The position numbers were made by a program, and so were the translations under genes. Positions 26,151 to 37,169 of a stretch of DNA of 64,000 bases are shown in pieces. This DNA is from Schizophyllum amplum (lineage: Eukaryota; Basidiomycota; Agaricomycetes; Agaricales; Schizophyllaceae). A model generated the notes under the pieces. It had not been told where the DNA came from and did no database searches. It worked only from the letters and a program-made list of their open reading frames with translations. Position 1 is the stretch's first letter. The number at the start of each line of letters is the position of its first letter. Location of the stretch: the NCBI GenBank assembly GCA_007026445.1, contig VDMD01000028.1, positions 1 to 64,000 on the forward strand, in the 5' to 3' direction.

Positions 26151-28766
26151 GTCGGAGGCGCCAGTGCTGCCATGGTGGTCGCCAGTGAGTGTCTGAGGCT
26201 TTCATTCGCTCCGACGCGCGACTGACTGCGAAACTCAGGTTCACCGCCACGAGCAGTGTAGAGGCGCTCGCGGTGAGGAGCTGCTCGCGGTGATGCGGCC
26301 TAAGTTATCGGTGGGGTTACAACTTTTATCTCACATATTCCACGACACGGTCTATGGTACTCGTCGTGGAATTGCACTCTTTTTCGTTTGACTTTTATCT
26401 TGCTTTCGTGCTTGCAGTTGCCGCTGGGAGGTGTTGGATATTGACGAAAATAGCCTGACATTGGAATGCAGTCGCTGGTTGACCTAACTAGAGTATGCAA
26501 GTTAGACTACTATATGACATTGACGTTGTCTGAAAACGCGCTCGAGTGCCTAAAGTGGTTCACGTCAGTGAGGATGATGGGAAAACGACGGCCCGGGCTA
26601 CGCACCTGAATGAAGGCATTGTCCCGTCCATCTTCACATGCACATCCTGGGCCGATGCGGCGTGCCAATCGAGAAAGAACTTCTACTTATGAGAGGGTAA
26701 GCCTTGTTGCCGTTGAAGTCCGACATAACCCACCTCCACCTATTTCTGCATCTGCTGAGCACTCCCACGACCAACGATACGCGTATCTCCAAAAGGAGAG
26801 GAAGAGCAAAATATTGTGCGGACACGGCGACGGTGCGAGGACCGACCCCGACAACAGCCTGCCCGGGCCAACGCGCTTGCACGTCGTGGCATGGACACTC
26901 CAAGGGCTGGCCACAGCCCAATGCCTGCCAGGCAGACACGGGCGGAGTCCACCTATATCACCGGAAGGCAACGTCGGTGGGCTCTTCGTCGATGGAGTCG
27001 ACACCTGGGGCTCTGGAGTCCCGGTAAGGGTATCTCCATGTTGCGGTATGTTCGTGTTGCAGTGCGTTCATGTCGTAGATAGACAGCCCGTTTTCACCGG
27101 AGTCTCATGCGGCCCCAAGCTCGGGTTGTGTGGGTACCATGCAAGGGTCAGATCGCGCTGGGTTTCCCCTCATCGCCATGTATTCCCTCCTCTGGGCCCC
27201 ACCCATTCCTTTGCTTGCTCCTTCCAGTCGAGCGGCTCGGCCCCGCAGTGCGGAGGGCGCTTGACAGCACGTCGTGAACAACGGCTTCGCACGCCCACGA
27301 TAACCGAGCCTTGCCAGGTCGGTCAGCCGTCTTTCCTCGTTCGACCGCACGCAGAACGCACTTGCGTTCAACGCGCAGTAAACGGAATAAGCGATGTTGT
27401 GGCCGTTACACTGAGTGGTAGGGTATGCCAACAACGCATGGGACCTCGTCTGGTGCGTCCGAGGGACACAAGGGCGCGTAATGCAGCACTAGTCGTACGC
27501 ATGACACCCACTCCTGATCCAGATGAGTGCACATACGCTGCCCACGGTCATTCCCTCCACCAGGCGAAGCGGATCTCACGAACCTCGAGTCTCTCTCCCA
27601 CTCTCGCCGGCGTTGCCACCGAGGACAGTGAAAGTCGATTCGAGGTAGGTAGGTTTCCACGATGTTTGGACGTCGCGCACGATTGTTCAATCGTGCGGTA
27701 TATCGAATGCGCTCATGCCTCCGCTCGCAGCGTTAGCCACAGAACGGCAGCACCGAGAACTTGAAGCGGCCCGCTCAGACCACGCAAGTGTATCTTCGCG
27801 ATCTCCACGATCAGAGTTCAGAGACGCAAGTCCCGCGACTTCCTCCGAGGACGGTTCTCCCATGTTCAACTGTGCTGTACATGGTCGTTCCGTGACTCTC
27901 GAGGGCGTCGCATGCGGTCGGTCGGGTGCTGAGCTCAGCGCCTCGTCTTGACCGACGAGATGCTCCGGCAGTGGTCAGACAAGTTTGTCTTTCGGCTCAC
28001 TGTCTCGACCACACCTCGGAGCATATGTATATCGCCAGCATACAGTCGTCGCCAGCAGGCGGCGGCGGCTGATCACGCGTACGCATGCCTTCAACGACAG
28101 CGTGTTACGCTGTCGTCGAATCATGGACTGTACGTATCGTCATGTACGTCGTTCTATCTTGTAGATCGATGACTAGTTGTTGCAAACTGGTCGCTCGATG
28201 ATGAACGATCTCATTCATCATCCAGGTTGGCACCCGTCCTATCGTCCAGAGGCTCGAGCCCCCATCGAAAGAAGAGAAGGCCACCATAAAGCCAGTGCAT
28301 CGAGCCCAGACAACGGTTGCGAGGTAGCGCCTTTCCCGGTTTGTATTGGGTGTATATCGTGCTCGAATGCGGTCCGTGGCATCGGGGCCATCGCTCTCGA
28401 GTCGTTGATGACCGAAGTCTATCGACGCTTCGCGGGCGAACACGACCTATGCCACTCGCCTTCGCGATCATAGGAGAGGAGTAGGAGTGCAGCTCGCGCT
28501 GCGCTCTGGGTCCTATAAGAATCTTGCTGTCATGGTGAAAGTCGAAAGAAAAGATCGCAACCATTGGCATCTGTCCATCATCAAATTGGCATCTGCTAGT
28601 AGTTACCTCAGCCTGTACAGTTGACGTCGGCATCGGCCGGACACGCACCCACACGTGACATAGGTTGATTGGACCTACAGGCTACGCCTTCGGAATCGAA
28701 GTCCGACTTCGGAAGTCGAGAATGTACTGGGGCAGCGTCGACTTGGCGTCGATGCATAATAATGTT
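26151..28766. other. Gene-poor region, no supported gene
   Basis: 2.6 kb without a convincing coding region. The longest forward ORF (26610-27764, 384 codons) has no domain, no periodic codon bias and an unusual residue mix (many His, Arg, Cys). Reverse ORFs overlap it. I found no long direct or inverted repeat, tRNA or simple repeat. It could hold decayed sequence or a non-coding transcript. Confidence 0.45.
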
Positions 28767-30617
28767 CTACAACGGCAGCTCCACCTTCTCCTCCCAATCG
28801 TCCAGATTGATGGCTCGTTGCATGGGTGCAGTCCTTTCCTCACCCCCCTCGCGCCAACTAGCATAAATCATTCCTAACCATGTTTCCTCCGGAACCCTGT
28901 CTTGGAAAATACCAACCATATGCATTATCGTCGGGGACTGTAGGTTGACACCGATAGAGAGCAGGTGACGATGACTCGGATCTAGAGCGAGAATGTCCGC
29001 GAGGATCGAATCTTTATTCTTTCGCAGGTGTGTTACGCACAACAAGGCGATGAAGTGCAGATCGCGCGGGGTGGTCTTTCCTGTAGATGGTCGAAAGTCA
29101 AAAAATTGTGTTTTCCAGTGATGTCGCAATGATATACGCACCGTGGTTATTGGCGTCCATAGCTGCGCATCTTTTATGATGCCACTCGCCCCAGTGCTTT
29201 CTCTGACAATTGAGGGAGCAATACCAGGCACCTCGACAGCTGCACTGTCGCAGGAGGGTGCCCTCCGTATGATGCTGGCACTACAAGAGCAATTAATCAT
29301 TGCGGCTGTCCGAGCGCGACGTCGACTCGCCTGATGGTACGAGCAGCGCTGCCTCATTTCTGTCCATTCATTGCGGGCGGCTTGAAGAACAATGGAACGC
29401 TCCTCGTATGCGATGACCAAGTTGTTCAGCACGGGAAATTGTTTGGCGAGTGGGCGTAACATCGGTATCTCGTGGTGGTGCTTCTTGTGGAATGCGTACA
29501 GCACGCGCCAATACACGAGATTATCGTGGAACGTATGCGCGACCTCGCCCAGCGGGTCTGCCGCCCCAGAGTGTCTGGACATCAGGGTCCGCAGGAAGAC
29601 GTCGAAGATGCCGTCGTTGATAGACCACTCGACGATCCTATGGTTGTTGGACATGCGCCACAGGGTTTCGAAGTAGCAGAGCCCCATCGTCGTCACCGTC
29701 CAGCAATTACTGTCCGCGTCGTTGCCCAGCGTCTTCGCTAATGTGCGGACCGTATCTCTAGGGCAAGCGCGCACGGCGAGGCCAGGAAGCGTTGTGAGAC
29801 TGACAGCAATGTGGAAGAGAAGCGGACCGGCGTCTTTGTTATGGTCTGGTCCCTCGAGCTCAGCAGCATAGCGAGCGATGATGCGCGAGAGGCGGCGGGG
29901 GTTGGACCTGGTCTCCTGTGACACCACGGAATCGACCGGCTCAGGGATGTGTACGTTGACAGTAGGCTGAAGGATGCGGTACATCGTCGTGTGTAACAGC
30001 TTGACCGCCAAAGCCACCGTTTCCTCTGCCGGTTTGCTAACGTATCGAAAGAGGTTGACCCACAGATCCGACACGTACACGGCGAAGGGAGTGCGGGGCA
30101 AGAAGTTGCGCATCTGGTCCGTCTCTAGGTTCGCTTTGTACAAATCTGGCATCGTGATTCCTTGCAGCACGGTGGTCACGACCGTGCAGACGAAGGAATT
30201 GCCGTCCGTCTCCGAGTCAGCGCGTATATTTCCATTCATTGGATGAATGAATCCGACCCAGTCCAGGACAATGGGAACATGCGAGAATAGGAATCTCCAG
30301 ACTCTGAGCGGCGGTAGTGGTCCGTCGCCAGGGAGTTCGTGGAGATTCATGCATAGGGAACCAAACTGGCCCAGATTCGCCGCGCTAACAGCAATGGAAT
30401 GAGGGTGTATAGGAGGTTCGCCGGACTTGCGCAGAGGAGGGCCTCCTACGAAGTCACCGAATGGCCGTCCACGGCGGGTGAGCACGTCGAGCTTGACCAA
30501 GACCGCTCTTGTACGTCCGGGATCTGGCACAGCTGTGCCCGTCGTAAGGCCGAGGAGTTCCATGTCGATGTCGCTGAGCTGCTTTCTGGAGTCGAAGGAG
30601 CTGATGGAAGGCGCCAT
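28767..30617 (-). CDS. MYND zinc-finger protein, intact member of the local family
   Basis: Read from ATG 30617 (MAPSISSFDS) to the stop at 28767. The body has about 440 residues of helical sequence with LDWVGFIHPMNGN, SDLWVNLFRY, RRLSRIIARY, CPRDTVRT, WSINDGIF and YWRVLYAFH. The MYND finger is split by an intron at 29281-29330 that starts with GC rather than GT. Splicing it gives RCSYHQ joined to CQHHTEG, then CSC, WYCSLNC, QRKHW and HHKRC. A second intron near 29079-29139 precedes the last exon (TPRDLHFIAL to EKVELPL). MYND fingers bind zinc and often proline-rich partners. Similar proteins form large, rapidly changing families in Agaricomycetes with unknown function. This is the only one of the three local copies without frame lesions. 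Confidence 0.82.
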   Translation of the reverse strand: MAPSISSFDSRKQLSDIDMELLGLTTGTAVPDPGRTRAVLVKLDVLTRRGRPFGDFVGGPPLRKSGEPPIHPHSIAVSAANLGQFGSLCMNLHELPGDGPLPPLRVWRFLFSHVPIVLDWVGFIHPMNGNIRADSETDGNSFVCTVVTTVLQGITMPDLYKANLETDQMRNFLPRTPFAVYVSDLWVNLFRYVSKPAEETVALAVKLLHTTMYRILQPTVNVHIPEPVDSVVSQETRSNPRRLSRIIARYAAELEGPDHNKDAGPLLFHIAVSLTTLPGLAVRACPRDTVRTLAKTLGNDADSNCWTVTTMGLCYFETLWRMSNNHRIVEWSINDGIFDVFLRTLMSRHSGAADPLGEVAHTFHDNLVYWRVLYAFHKKHHHEIPMLRPLAKQFPVLNNLVIAYEERSIVLQAARNEWTEMRQRCSYHQASRRRARTAAMINCSCSASIIRRAPSCDSAAVEVPGIAPSIVRESTGASGIIKDAQLWTPITTVRISLRHHWKTQFFDFRPSTGKTTPRDLHFIALLCVTHLRKNKDSILADILALDPSHRHLLSIGVNLQSPTIMHMVGIFQDRVPEETWLGMIYASWREGGEERTAPMQRAINLDDWEEKVELPL

Positions 30618-30906
30618 GGTGGTAGCTGCAGAAGGACGACGAGCGCGTAGAACAATTTTCTCAATGCGAAGTGGACACAGAGCGGCGTTCCTGTATGTAT
30701 TACGCAATCCAATGATTCGCATTGGACCCACAAGCGGACATTCAATGAACATGCGCGTGATTCGATACTGTAGTGACTCAACCTCGAAGTCTGTCTAAAC
30801 GTGAGTTGGCCCGTCTAGGAGCACGCTCAACCATGTGAAGCAAGATTCCCTGACCTATATGCAGATTCCGCCTCTGCTATCATAACACTGCGGCCTCAAT
30901 TTCCGC

Positions 30907-32742
30907 TCAGGGATCCAAGTCGAATAACCAGACTACGACTTCATCGCGCGTCACGTCCCTCTCGTACCACGTCGCCGAGATGAAAGCCCGTTGCACAGGC
31001 TGGGTAGGCTCCCTAACCGTGAAGGTCTCCACCTCATGCTCGATCCTCGGCGACCGTAAGTCAACATAAATACGGATGTTGTGTTGCCGTTGAGGATCGA
31101 GAGCGTTGATGTTTGCGAAGATTAAAGCCTTGTTTACCGTGAAGTGCGCCCAGCTCAACAATCTGATGAAGTGTAAGTCGCGCGGGGTACTTAGTTTGTC
31201 CTGCAATACTTAAGATGCGTGTTTGCCGAGGTGACGGTTGCTTACTCACCGTCGTCCCCGTATATACAGTCTTTACGATGTTCCTGTCGCCAATGCGCTC
31301 TCTGACAGTCGATAGAGCAGTAGAAAGCTGCCCGACAGCGGCATGCCTGCATTTGCGGTGCCAGAGAACCTGCAAGTGTCAAGCACTGCTTCACTGTGAG
31401 TGAACGCGGCGCGACGAAAACAAAAAAGACGACTTGCCAGTGAGTATGAGCAGCGCTGCTTCAGCCTCAATTTCCATTCTCTTCGCGCGATCCGCAGGAT
31501 GGGAATGCGAGAATCGTATGCAATGATCATCATGTCGAGGTCGGGGTACTGATCAGCGAGGCGACGCAAGTCTCCCATAGCAGCGCCGTGCCTCCGCTCG
31601 AACGCATGAAAAACACGCCAGTACACGAAAGCGTTCCGGATAGCAGGTCCGACGAGGTCCACGGCGTCCACATAATCAGGTGTAGGCGGCCTGTTGCGAA
31701 GGCCGTAGACGTAGACGTCGAAGATACCGTCATCGATAGACCACTCGATCGCACGGTGGTCAGCCGTGACGCGCCAGATGACCATCATCCGTGTCGCGGT
31801 CCAGTGTCCTTTCTTCGCATTGTCGCCCATAGTCTTCACAAGCTCGCGGATAGCGTCCCTGGGGCAGATATCCGGCACGAGACCGCAGTAAAGCGTGAGA
31901 CCAACGCCGAATTGGAAGATATCGGACGCTGCATTTTCGTCGTGGTCGCGTCCCTGAAGTTTTGCGGAATAACGAGCGATGAGGGCGGCGAGGCTTGGAT
32001 TTCAGCTCCTGGCGCACCACGTGTCCGAACGGCTCGCGTGGGGGGATTCTGGGCATGGAGGACTGCGACGGGAGACCACGGCATGCCATTCCGAACAGCA
32101 ACTTGACGATCAAGGATACACAGACTGGCTTCGGGTCCTTGACGTATCGAAAGAGGTTGATCCAGAGGTTGGCGAGGTACGTGACAATAATGGGCGCACG
32201 GACAACGCATTCGGCGTCTTGGAGTAGTCGATGTGGACGTCTGTGCTGTAAAGGCGGGGCAGATAGACTCCCTGGAGCGTCGCTGTAATGGTATAGCAAG
32301 CGGTGGAGTGATCCTGGGTTTTCGCATCCGCCTGCAAGTTGCCATTCATAGGGTGCAGGAGCGCAATCCAGTCAAGGATGACGGGAACGAGGGAGAGTAG
32401 ATAATCTCTTGTCTTGACAGGCAGTGGATCGGAGCGGAGATCGTGAAGGTTCATGCACAGACTACCAAATTGCTGGAGAGACCGCGACGCAGCGAGGAGA
32501 AGAGGCGAGTCCGGTGAAAGGAGGGGTTCACGATGTGCTCGTGAAGGTGGTCCTTTGTCGAACCCACTGAACGGACGTCCACGGCGGAAGAGATTATCGA
32601 GCTTTGCCAATACAGATTTTGTGGACGTGCGGACACGATGCACATCAGTTTCGCGTGCCGCATGCAGTTTCCTGAGCTCCGAGAAAATCGCCTCAAGCTG
32701 CGCTTCGGACTGCGTCGCGCTCAGAGGGCTGACCATCGCCAC
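30907..32742 (-). CDS. MYND zinc-finger protein, second tandem member, with frame lesions
   Basis: Tandem paralogue of 28767-30617, same strand, 289 bases upstream of its start. ATG 32742 (MAMVSPLSAT). Conserved blocks: GFDKGPP, QQFGSLCMNLHDL, LHPMNGN, LANLWINLFRY, CPRDAIREL, WSIDDGIF, YWRVFHAFE. The finger reads RCSYSL, then an intron 31389-31437 with a GC donor at the homologous site, then QCLTLAG, CRC, FYCSIDC, QRAHW and RKDC. The last exon runs TPRDLHFIRL to LFDLDP. One base is missing near 32219, where the expected A-tract before a Lys-Asp pair is short; a second shift of the other sign lies near 31990. It may be a pseudogene or carry consensus errors. Confidence 0.7.
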
Positions 32743-32867
32743 CAGATTGCGGCTGCTGAGCGCTGAGCGCTGAGCGTCGAGTGACTATATGAGAAGCCGC
32801 GTCAAGAAACGCACGCTAGTCTCGTAAACCATCCTCTATGTAACGCGTCACGCTGATACTATGATAC

Positions 32868-33263
32868 TTACTTAGCTGGGATATAAGTAGCTGGATCGTC
32901 GCGCTGAGGCGTGAGTAGCCACCGTGACCTACTCATCGCCTCATTCCTGTTTCCAAGAACCGCGATCTTATTTCTAGCAAGTACAGAACCACTACCTAAG
33001 GACGCCAACCAATGAGTATAGATATATCGTAAGCGTTCGTCAAGCAGCAAGGGAGGGGTTAGCGCGTGCGGGGTCAACGAAGCCAACTGTAACATGTCCT
33101 TCCACCATTTCGTCGTGAGTATCGGATGTAAAGTGCAAGAAGGGAATAGAAAGCACTGTGGTGGAGCAGGCCGCCCGCCGAGGAGACCTTCGACGAACGG
33201 GCGTTGGAGAGACCAACGGACGAGCGTCGAGGAGGCCACCGACAAGCGCGCACCGCTGAGCAT
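32868..33263 (-). CDS. Hypothetical protein, 131 residues
   Basis: A single open frame from ATG 33263 (MLSGARLSVASST) to the stop at 32868. The first 30 residues are Ser/Arg-rich with few acids, which could act as a mitochondrial presequence. The body has WWKDMLQLA and ERLRYIYTHWL. I do not recognise a family. The frame is clean, but there is no independent evidence of expression, and a splice variant is possible. Confidence 0.35.
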   Translation of the reverse strand: MLSGARLSVASSTLVRWSLQRPFVEGLLGGRPAPPQCFLFPSCTLHPILTTKWWKDMLQLASLTPHALTPPLLLDERLRYIYTHWLASLGSGSVLARNKIAVLGNRNEAMSRSRWLLTPQRDDPATYIPAK

Positions 33264-33370
33264 TGCGTCGCGCAGGCTAGCTGAGCGAGGGATAGTAGGA
33301 AAGAAAGGAAAGTAAAAAGTACAACGACCGCGGATCCAGAATCATGTCACGTCATGCCAACGACCATCCT

Positions 33371-33775
33371 CTACTCGCCCCACCAGCGCTGGGGCGGCCG
33401 CTGCGGGGTGCGCGGCCGCGAGGCAGGTACGGTGTAGTACTCCTCCTCTTCCTCGATGATGTCGTCCTCCTCGAACTCCTCGTGAATGATCTCCACGCTC
33501 GTCGTCTTCGGTGCAGAACCGGTCTGCATCTGCACAGGCGACTCGGGGGCGGGGGGGGCGACTTTACGAGTACCAGCGGGTGGTGGAACGGTGACGGTCT
33601 GGGTGGCGGTGGCGGTAACGGTTTGGTACTGAATCTCGGTCTCCGATAGGACTAATGGCGGAAGTTCACGTTGGGGCTGCTGCTGAGAATGAGAGTCAGC
33701 ACGACGTTGCGAAACTGAGAGGACAAAGGGGAAAAGAAATATGGAGCTCCTCCACGACGCCACGCGCCACGACAT
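33371..33775 (-). CDS. Hypothetical protein with acidic C-terminal tract
   Basis: ATG 33775 (MSWRVASWRSS) begins with a hydrophobic, signal-like segment (IFLFPFVLSV). A Thr/Val/Gln repeat follows (TVTATATQTVTVP), then RKVAPPAPE, a strongly acidic EEEEEYY tract, and the end PPQRWWGE. No known domain. The RKVAPP and EEEYY features echo those of the next gene upstream on the same strand (34031-34795, RRPKVAPP and EEEYY). The two may be related or may be parts of one longer gene. Confidence 0.45.
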   Translation of the reverse strand: MSWRVASWRSSIFLFPFVLSVSQRRADSHSQQQPQRELPPLVLSETEIQYQTVTATATQTVTVPPPAGTRKVAPPAPESPVQMQTGSAPKTTSVEIIHEEFEEDDIIEEEEEYYTVPASRPRTPQRPPQRWWGE

Positions 33776-34030
33776 GCCGACGCGACGGTCACATATCACG
33801 AGCAGGCGAGACAGCGTTACAACGCGATCGGTCTCACGATCGAGATAGTTCCGCGGAACACGGTCACGCCTTCAGCGCGACGCGTGGTGCCTGTGGAGGG
33901 AGCAAGGGGGACGAGGGGGACAGTAGAAGCGAAAACACCGTAACAGTCCCCCAAGCCCGGACCGAGGGAGGCGAGTAACGCAATGGACGTTTACGGACTG
34001 GAATTCATTGACGCGCGTACCCCCCTCGTC

Positions 34031-34795
34031 TCAAAGCTCTGAACGGCGCTGGAGTGGTGGCGCTACCTTGGGTCTCCGCTTGCCCTGCGGCTCAAAATAG
34101 TACTCTTCCTCGACTGTTTCCGCGGGCTCGCCGGCGTTCCCGAGACGACTGTGGGACCATCAGTCGCGTGATAAGCGCGTGGACGATGCCGATACGTACA
34201 TGAGTTGCTCCGTGATCCAACCCTCGCGGCGCGAGGCATCGTGCTCACGGCGGTTGACGACCTCCTCACGCTTGCTGATGTCCCTCTCGCGCTCGGCGAC
34301 CTTGAGTTCGCGGTCGATGATGTCGTCGATGCGCGGACTGTGCCAGCCAGGCGGGGTGAGCGAATCCTCTTTCACGACTTCCTTGACGATTGTCTGCGCG
34401 GGGAGAGCGACAGTCTCGTACACGGTCGAAGGCATGCAGGGCGCGCAGGCCTGGGGAACGACACCACCCGGGGCACCGACGAGGAGCTCCGCCTCGCGAC
34501 GGGCGACCTCTGCCTCACGCTGGGCAACAGTGTGCTCGCGAGCGATGAGCGCCTGGGCGCGCTTGGGGTTGAGGTAGCTGAGGACGCTGCCGGTTGTCTT
34601 TTCCTCTCCGGATGCAGCGCCGCCGGTGAGGGGTGAGCTGCCGGGGAGGGAGAGCATGACGGCAAGGACCGCGAGGATGAGGGAGAGGACGAGCAGGAGG
34701 GTCGTCGATGATATGGTACGATGATGGCGGTGTGAGGACGAGCGTTCGCGGGAGCGGTGGCGTTCGCCATGATGCGAAGACGAGGGGTGGGCCAT
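34031..34795 (-). CDS. Single-pass membrane protein with coiled-coil region, unknown function
   Basis: The start at 34795 (MAHPSSSHHGERHRSRERSS) follows a likely 5'-UTR intron. His/Arg/Ser-rich N-terminus, then one hydrophobic segment (TLLLVLSLILAVLAVML). Two heptad regions follow, rich in REAEVARREAELL and RELKVAERERDISKREE, predicted to form coiled coils. One intron near 34142-34200 joins EQLI to RLGNAGEPAET, and the protein ends with an acidic EEEYYFEPQ and RRPKVAPP tail at stop 34031-34033. A type II membrane topology with a lumenal coiled coil is likely. No functional family recognised. A longer in-frame start at 34987 exists but crosses what looks like the intron. Confidence 0.62.
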
Positions 34796-35189
34796 CCTGA
34801 CGCTGCTGCAGGGTGTGAGAAGACAATAAGAAAGTGCTAGTGAGGACACGTACCTAACCGACGAGCTGGGCGACAGCGAAGTGGCGGTTGTTCGGTGGGG
34901 GCGTAGGATAGACGTGGTGGAGGAAGGAAGAGGCGTGTCTGGCGTCAGGGACGTTATGGTCGGGCGTTTTGTGCGTGAGGTCGTCAAAAAGTGCGGTTTC
35001 TGTGTGTCGCGGTGGTGGTGGAGGGAGGGAAGGACGAAACGGGAAAACGAACCAAGTTTTCGTTTATCTGCCTCGTGTTTACGTCACAGCCACCCCATGT
35101 GACTCCCCCAACACGTGTCTGCTACGCGCTCCCGCGTCCCCATTGTTCTCGCTCGGCAGCGACTCTGCCGCGTCTTTGTTCTTTCCGCC

Positions 35190-36469
35190 ATGTCGCTCCG
35201 AAAGCATCTCGCGTATAAGAGCCAGGGCAATGGCACGGCGCTTGACGAAGACGAGTACTCGCCTGCTGGCAGCCCCTCTGGCAGCAGAATGAACGGCACT
35301 CCAGTCACTCCAGCGCGGAACACCCGGCCGTCCATAGGCCTGTACAGGTCGCCGGCATCGACACCCTCCATAGCCTCGTCCATACCCTTTGACTGGGATG
35401 CTGCACGCTCACGCAAACCGGCACCGTATGGCACACCGGTCCGCGGCAGAAAGAGCTTGGGTGGCGCTCCACCGCGCAAGGCCGTCGTGCGCAAAAAATC
35501 CCTGTATCAACGGTGAGTCCTTTCATCATCCTATCTCATCATCATCTGACGACCTTAGGATTATGGACATTCCGCAACGCATCGCGTTCGAGTGGACTCA
35601 GTTCCCGAACAACGTCCCCCTTCCCTCGCACGAAACCTCCGCCCGGCTGATCGGCGGCACCCTGCACTTCCTCCACCTCTGCGTCCGCGTCAGCCAGGGC
35701 CGCTCCGTGCCCGACTCTGAGCGCGGCTGGGAAGACATGTACAACGAGGACAACGGCAACAGCTGGTTCAACTGGACCGTCCCACTGACTCTCCTCCTGC
35801 TCGCCACCTCTGTCCTGAACGCGCTCTACATCTTCACGCGCATCAAGATCTACCGCCTGCACCGGAAGCATGAGCCGGTCAACTCGCCGAGCGCCAAGTT
35901 TGTCTCGGAGGAGCTCGACTTTGAGCCGCTCGAGCCGCCGTCGATCAAGGCGCAGCTTTGGGGCGCGGTCTCGCGGAGCGGGCGCTGGCTGCTGGGCATG
36001 AAGCCCGCGTTGCCGGCGAAGACGCGAACGGCGACGCGCATTCTGCAGATGGAGGTGTGGTCCCCGGGCGAGGTGGAGCTATCGCTGTTTAGCGTGTACT
36101 CGCCTGCGCATGCGCTGCTGTGGATGCAGACGGGGTCTTCAAATTGGATCATGATGTTTGCGATCATGACGTTGGTGGGCTTCCAGGTTAGCTATCTTCT
36201 TTCCTACATGTGCACGCAGATGCTGAACGAACGGTCTCAGCTTCACGCCCTCACTCGGTCATTCAAGGCCCTGATAAAAGACAAGGAGATCATCGCCGCT
36301 GAAGTGATGCACGAATATAACGAAGGCGTACGCTCCTTCGGACCACTTCATCTTGCTTGCCTAACTTTCCTCCTAGTTCGTGTACCCGCGCGTCAACCCT
36401 ATACGCAAGGACGCCGCCGTCATGACCCACCAATCCGAGATGGTCGACCCATGGGACGATTACTACTAG
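35190..36469 (+). CDS. nur1: NUR1/Mug154-like nuclear-envelope protein (DUF2418)
   Basis: Three exons: 35190-35512, 35559-about 36330, and a last exon ending TAG 36467-36469. A Ser/Pro/Arg-rich N-terminus is followed by IMDIPQRIAFEWTQFP. Then come a membrane segment (WTVPLTLLLLATSVLNALYIF), a basic juxtamembrane region, a second hydrophobic segment near SSNWIMMFAIMTLVGFQ, and the family signature KDKEIIAAEVMHEYNE-FVYPRVNPIRKDA. Fungal Nur1 and Mug154 sit in the inner nuclear membrane; budding-yeast Nur1 works with Lrs4/cohibin to tether rDNA and telomeric chromatin and in silencing. The last intron was placed so that NEG joins FVYPRV. No frame lesions. Confidence 0.8.
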
Positions 36470-37169
36470 GGAGGGAAGCTGCTCGTTGCGCCCTCGACTT
36501 CCGAATATCTTCTTGACAGTGATATTCGTTTGAGGCGGGAGCTGCTCATCACCTTTTGACACTTGACCTCTCCGATCACTGCATGCATTACTCATATACT
36601 TACCTCTACGCGCAATACCAGCATCACGCCTCTGCGTGGAATCCAGACAACACCCATATTTTCTGTACCCACTGATGTCACTCATGCAATTGCACGGACA
36701 GACCGTGGCTTCTGATTTTCTTCACGTCGGGCCAACTTTCCCAACCGCCGGCTTCGCGAGGGGCGACTGCCGGCGTTGGTGTCAGGATGGACGGGACACC
36801 GGCATCGAGAGGACCTCCTGCGTCACGCGCCCAGCGCGTGCCCGGTGTTCGAGCATGCGCGGCGATTGCAAGGTCAAGGTAAGTATTCCCTCAATTCATC
36901 CAACTGACGACGGCTCTCACCCTCCAGGAGGATCCGCCATCATTACCGTCATGAACATTGCACGGCGGCATAGCCTATCATTCGGTCGCCGTAATCCATC
37001 AGGCGCGTTGGCGGCTCTAGTGAATGCGGTGACGAGGACGCTTCGCTTGTTCTCTCTCCTGCCGCGACTCTACATCTAGTGACCTTGGTTTCTCTGCATC
37101 ATCGATTGGTGAGCCGGACGGCTGTTCGATTTCTTATAAGTCTTACTCGCGTACAGAATTGACGTGACG
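36470..37169. other. Intergenic, promoter side of the GW-repeat gene
   Basis: 700 bases between two forward genes. One 147-codon forward ORF (36636-37079) lacks domain or splice support. No repeat or RNA gene seen. Confidence 0.5.

Noticed and set aside
26610..27764. 384-codon forward ORF in the gene-poor region
   Set aside because: No domain, no splice structure, residue composition unlike the real proteins of this window, and heavily overlapped by ORFs on the other strand. Length alone is weak evidence in GC-rich DNA.
36180..36230. Possible 36-base intron in the NUR1-like gene
   Set aside because: It has GT and AG ends, but 36 bases is too short compared with other introns here, and its translation (VSYLLSYMC) continues a membrane helix, so I treat it as coding.
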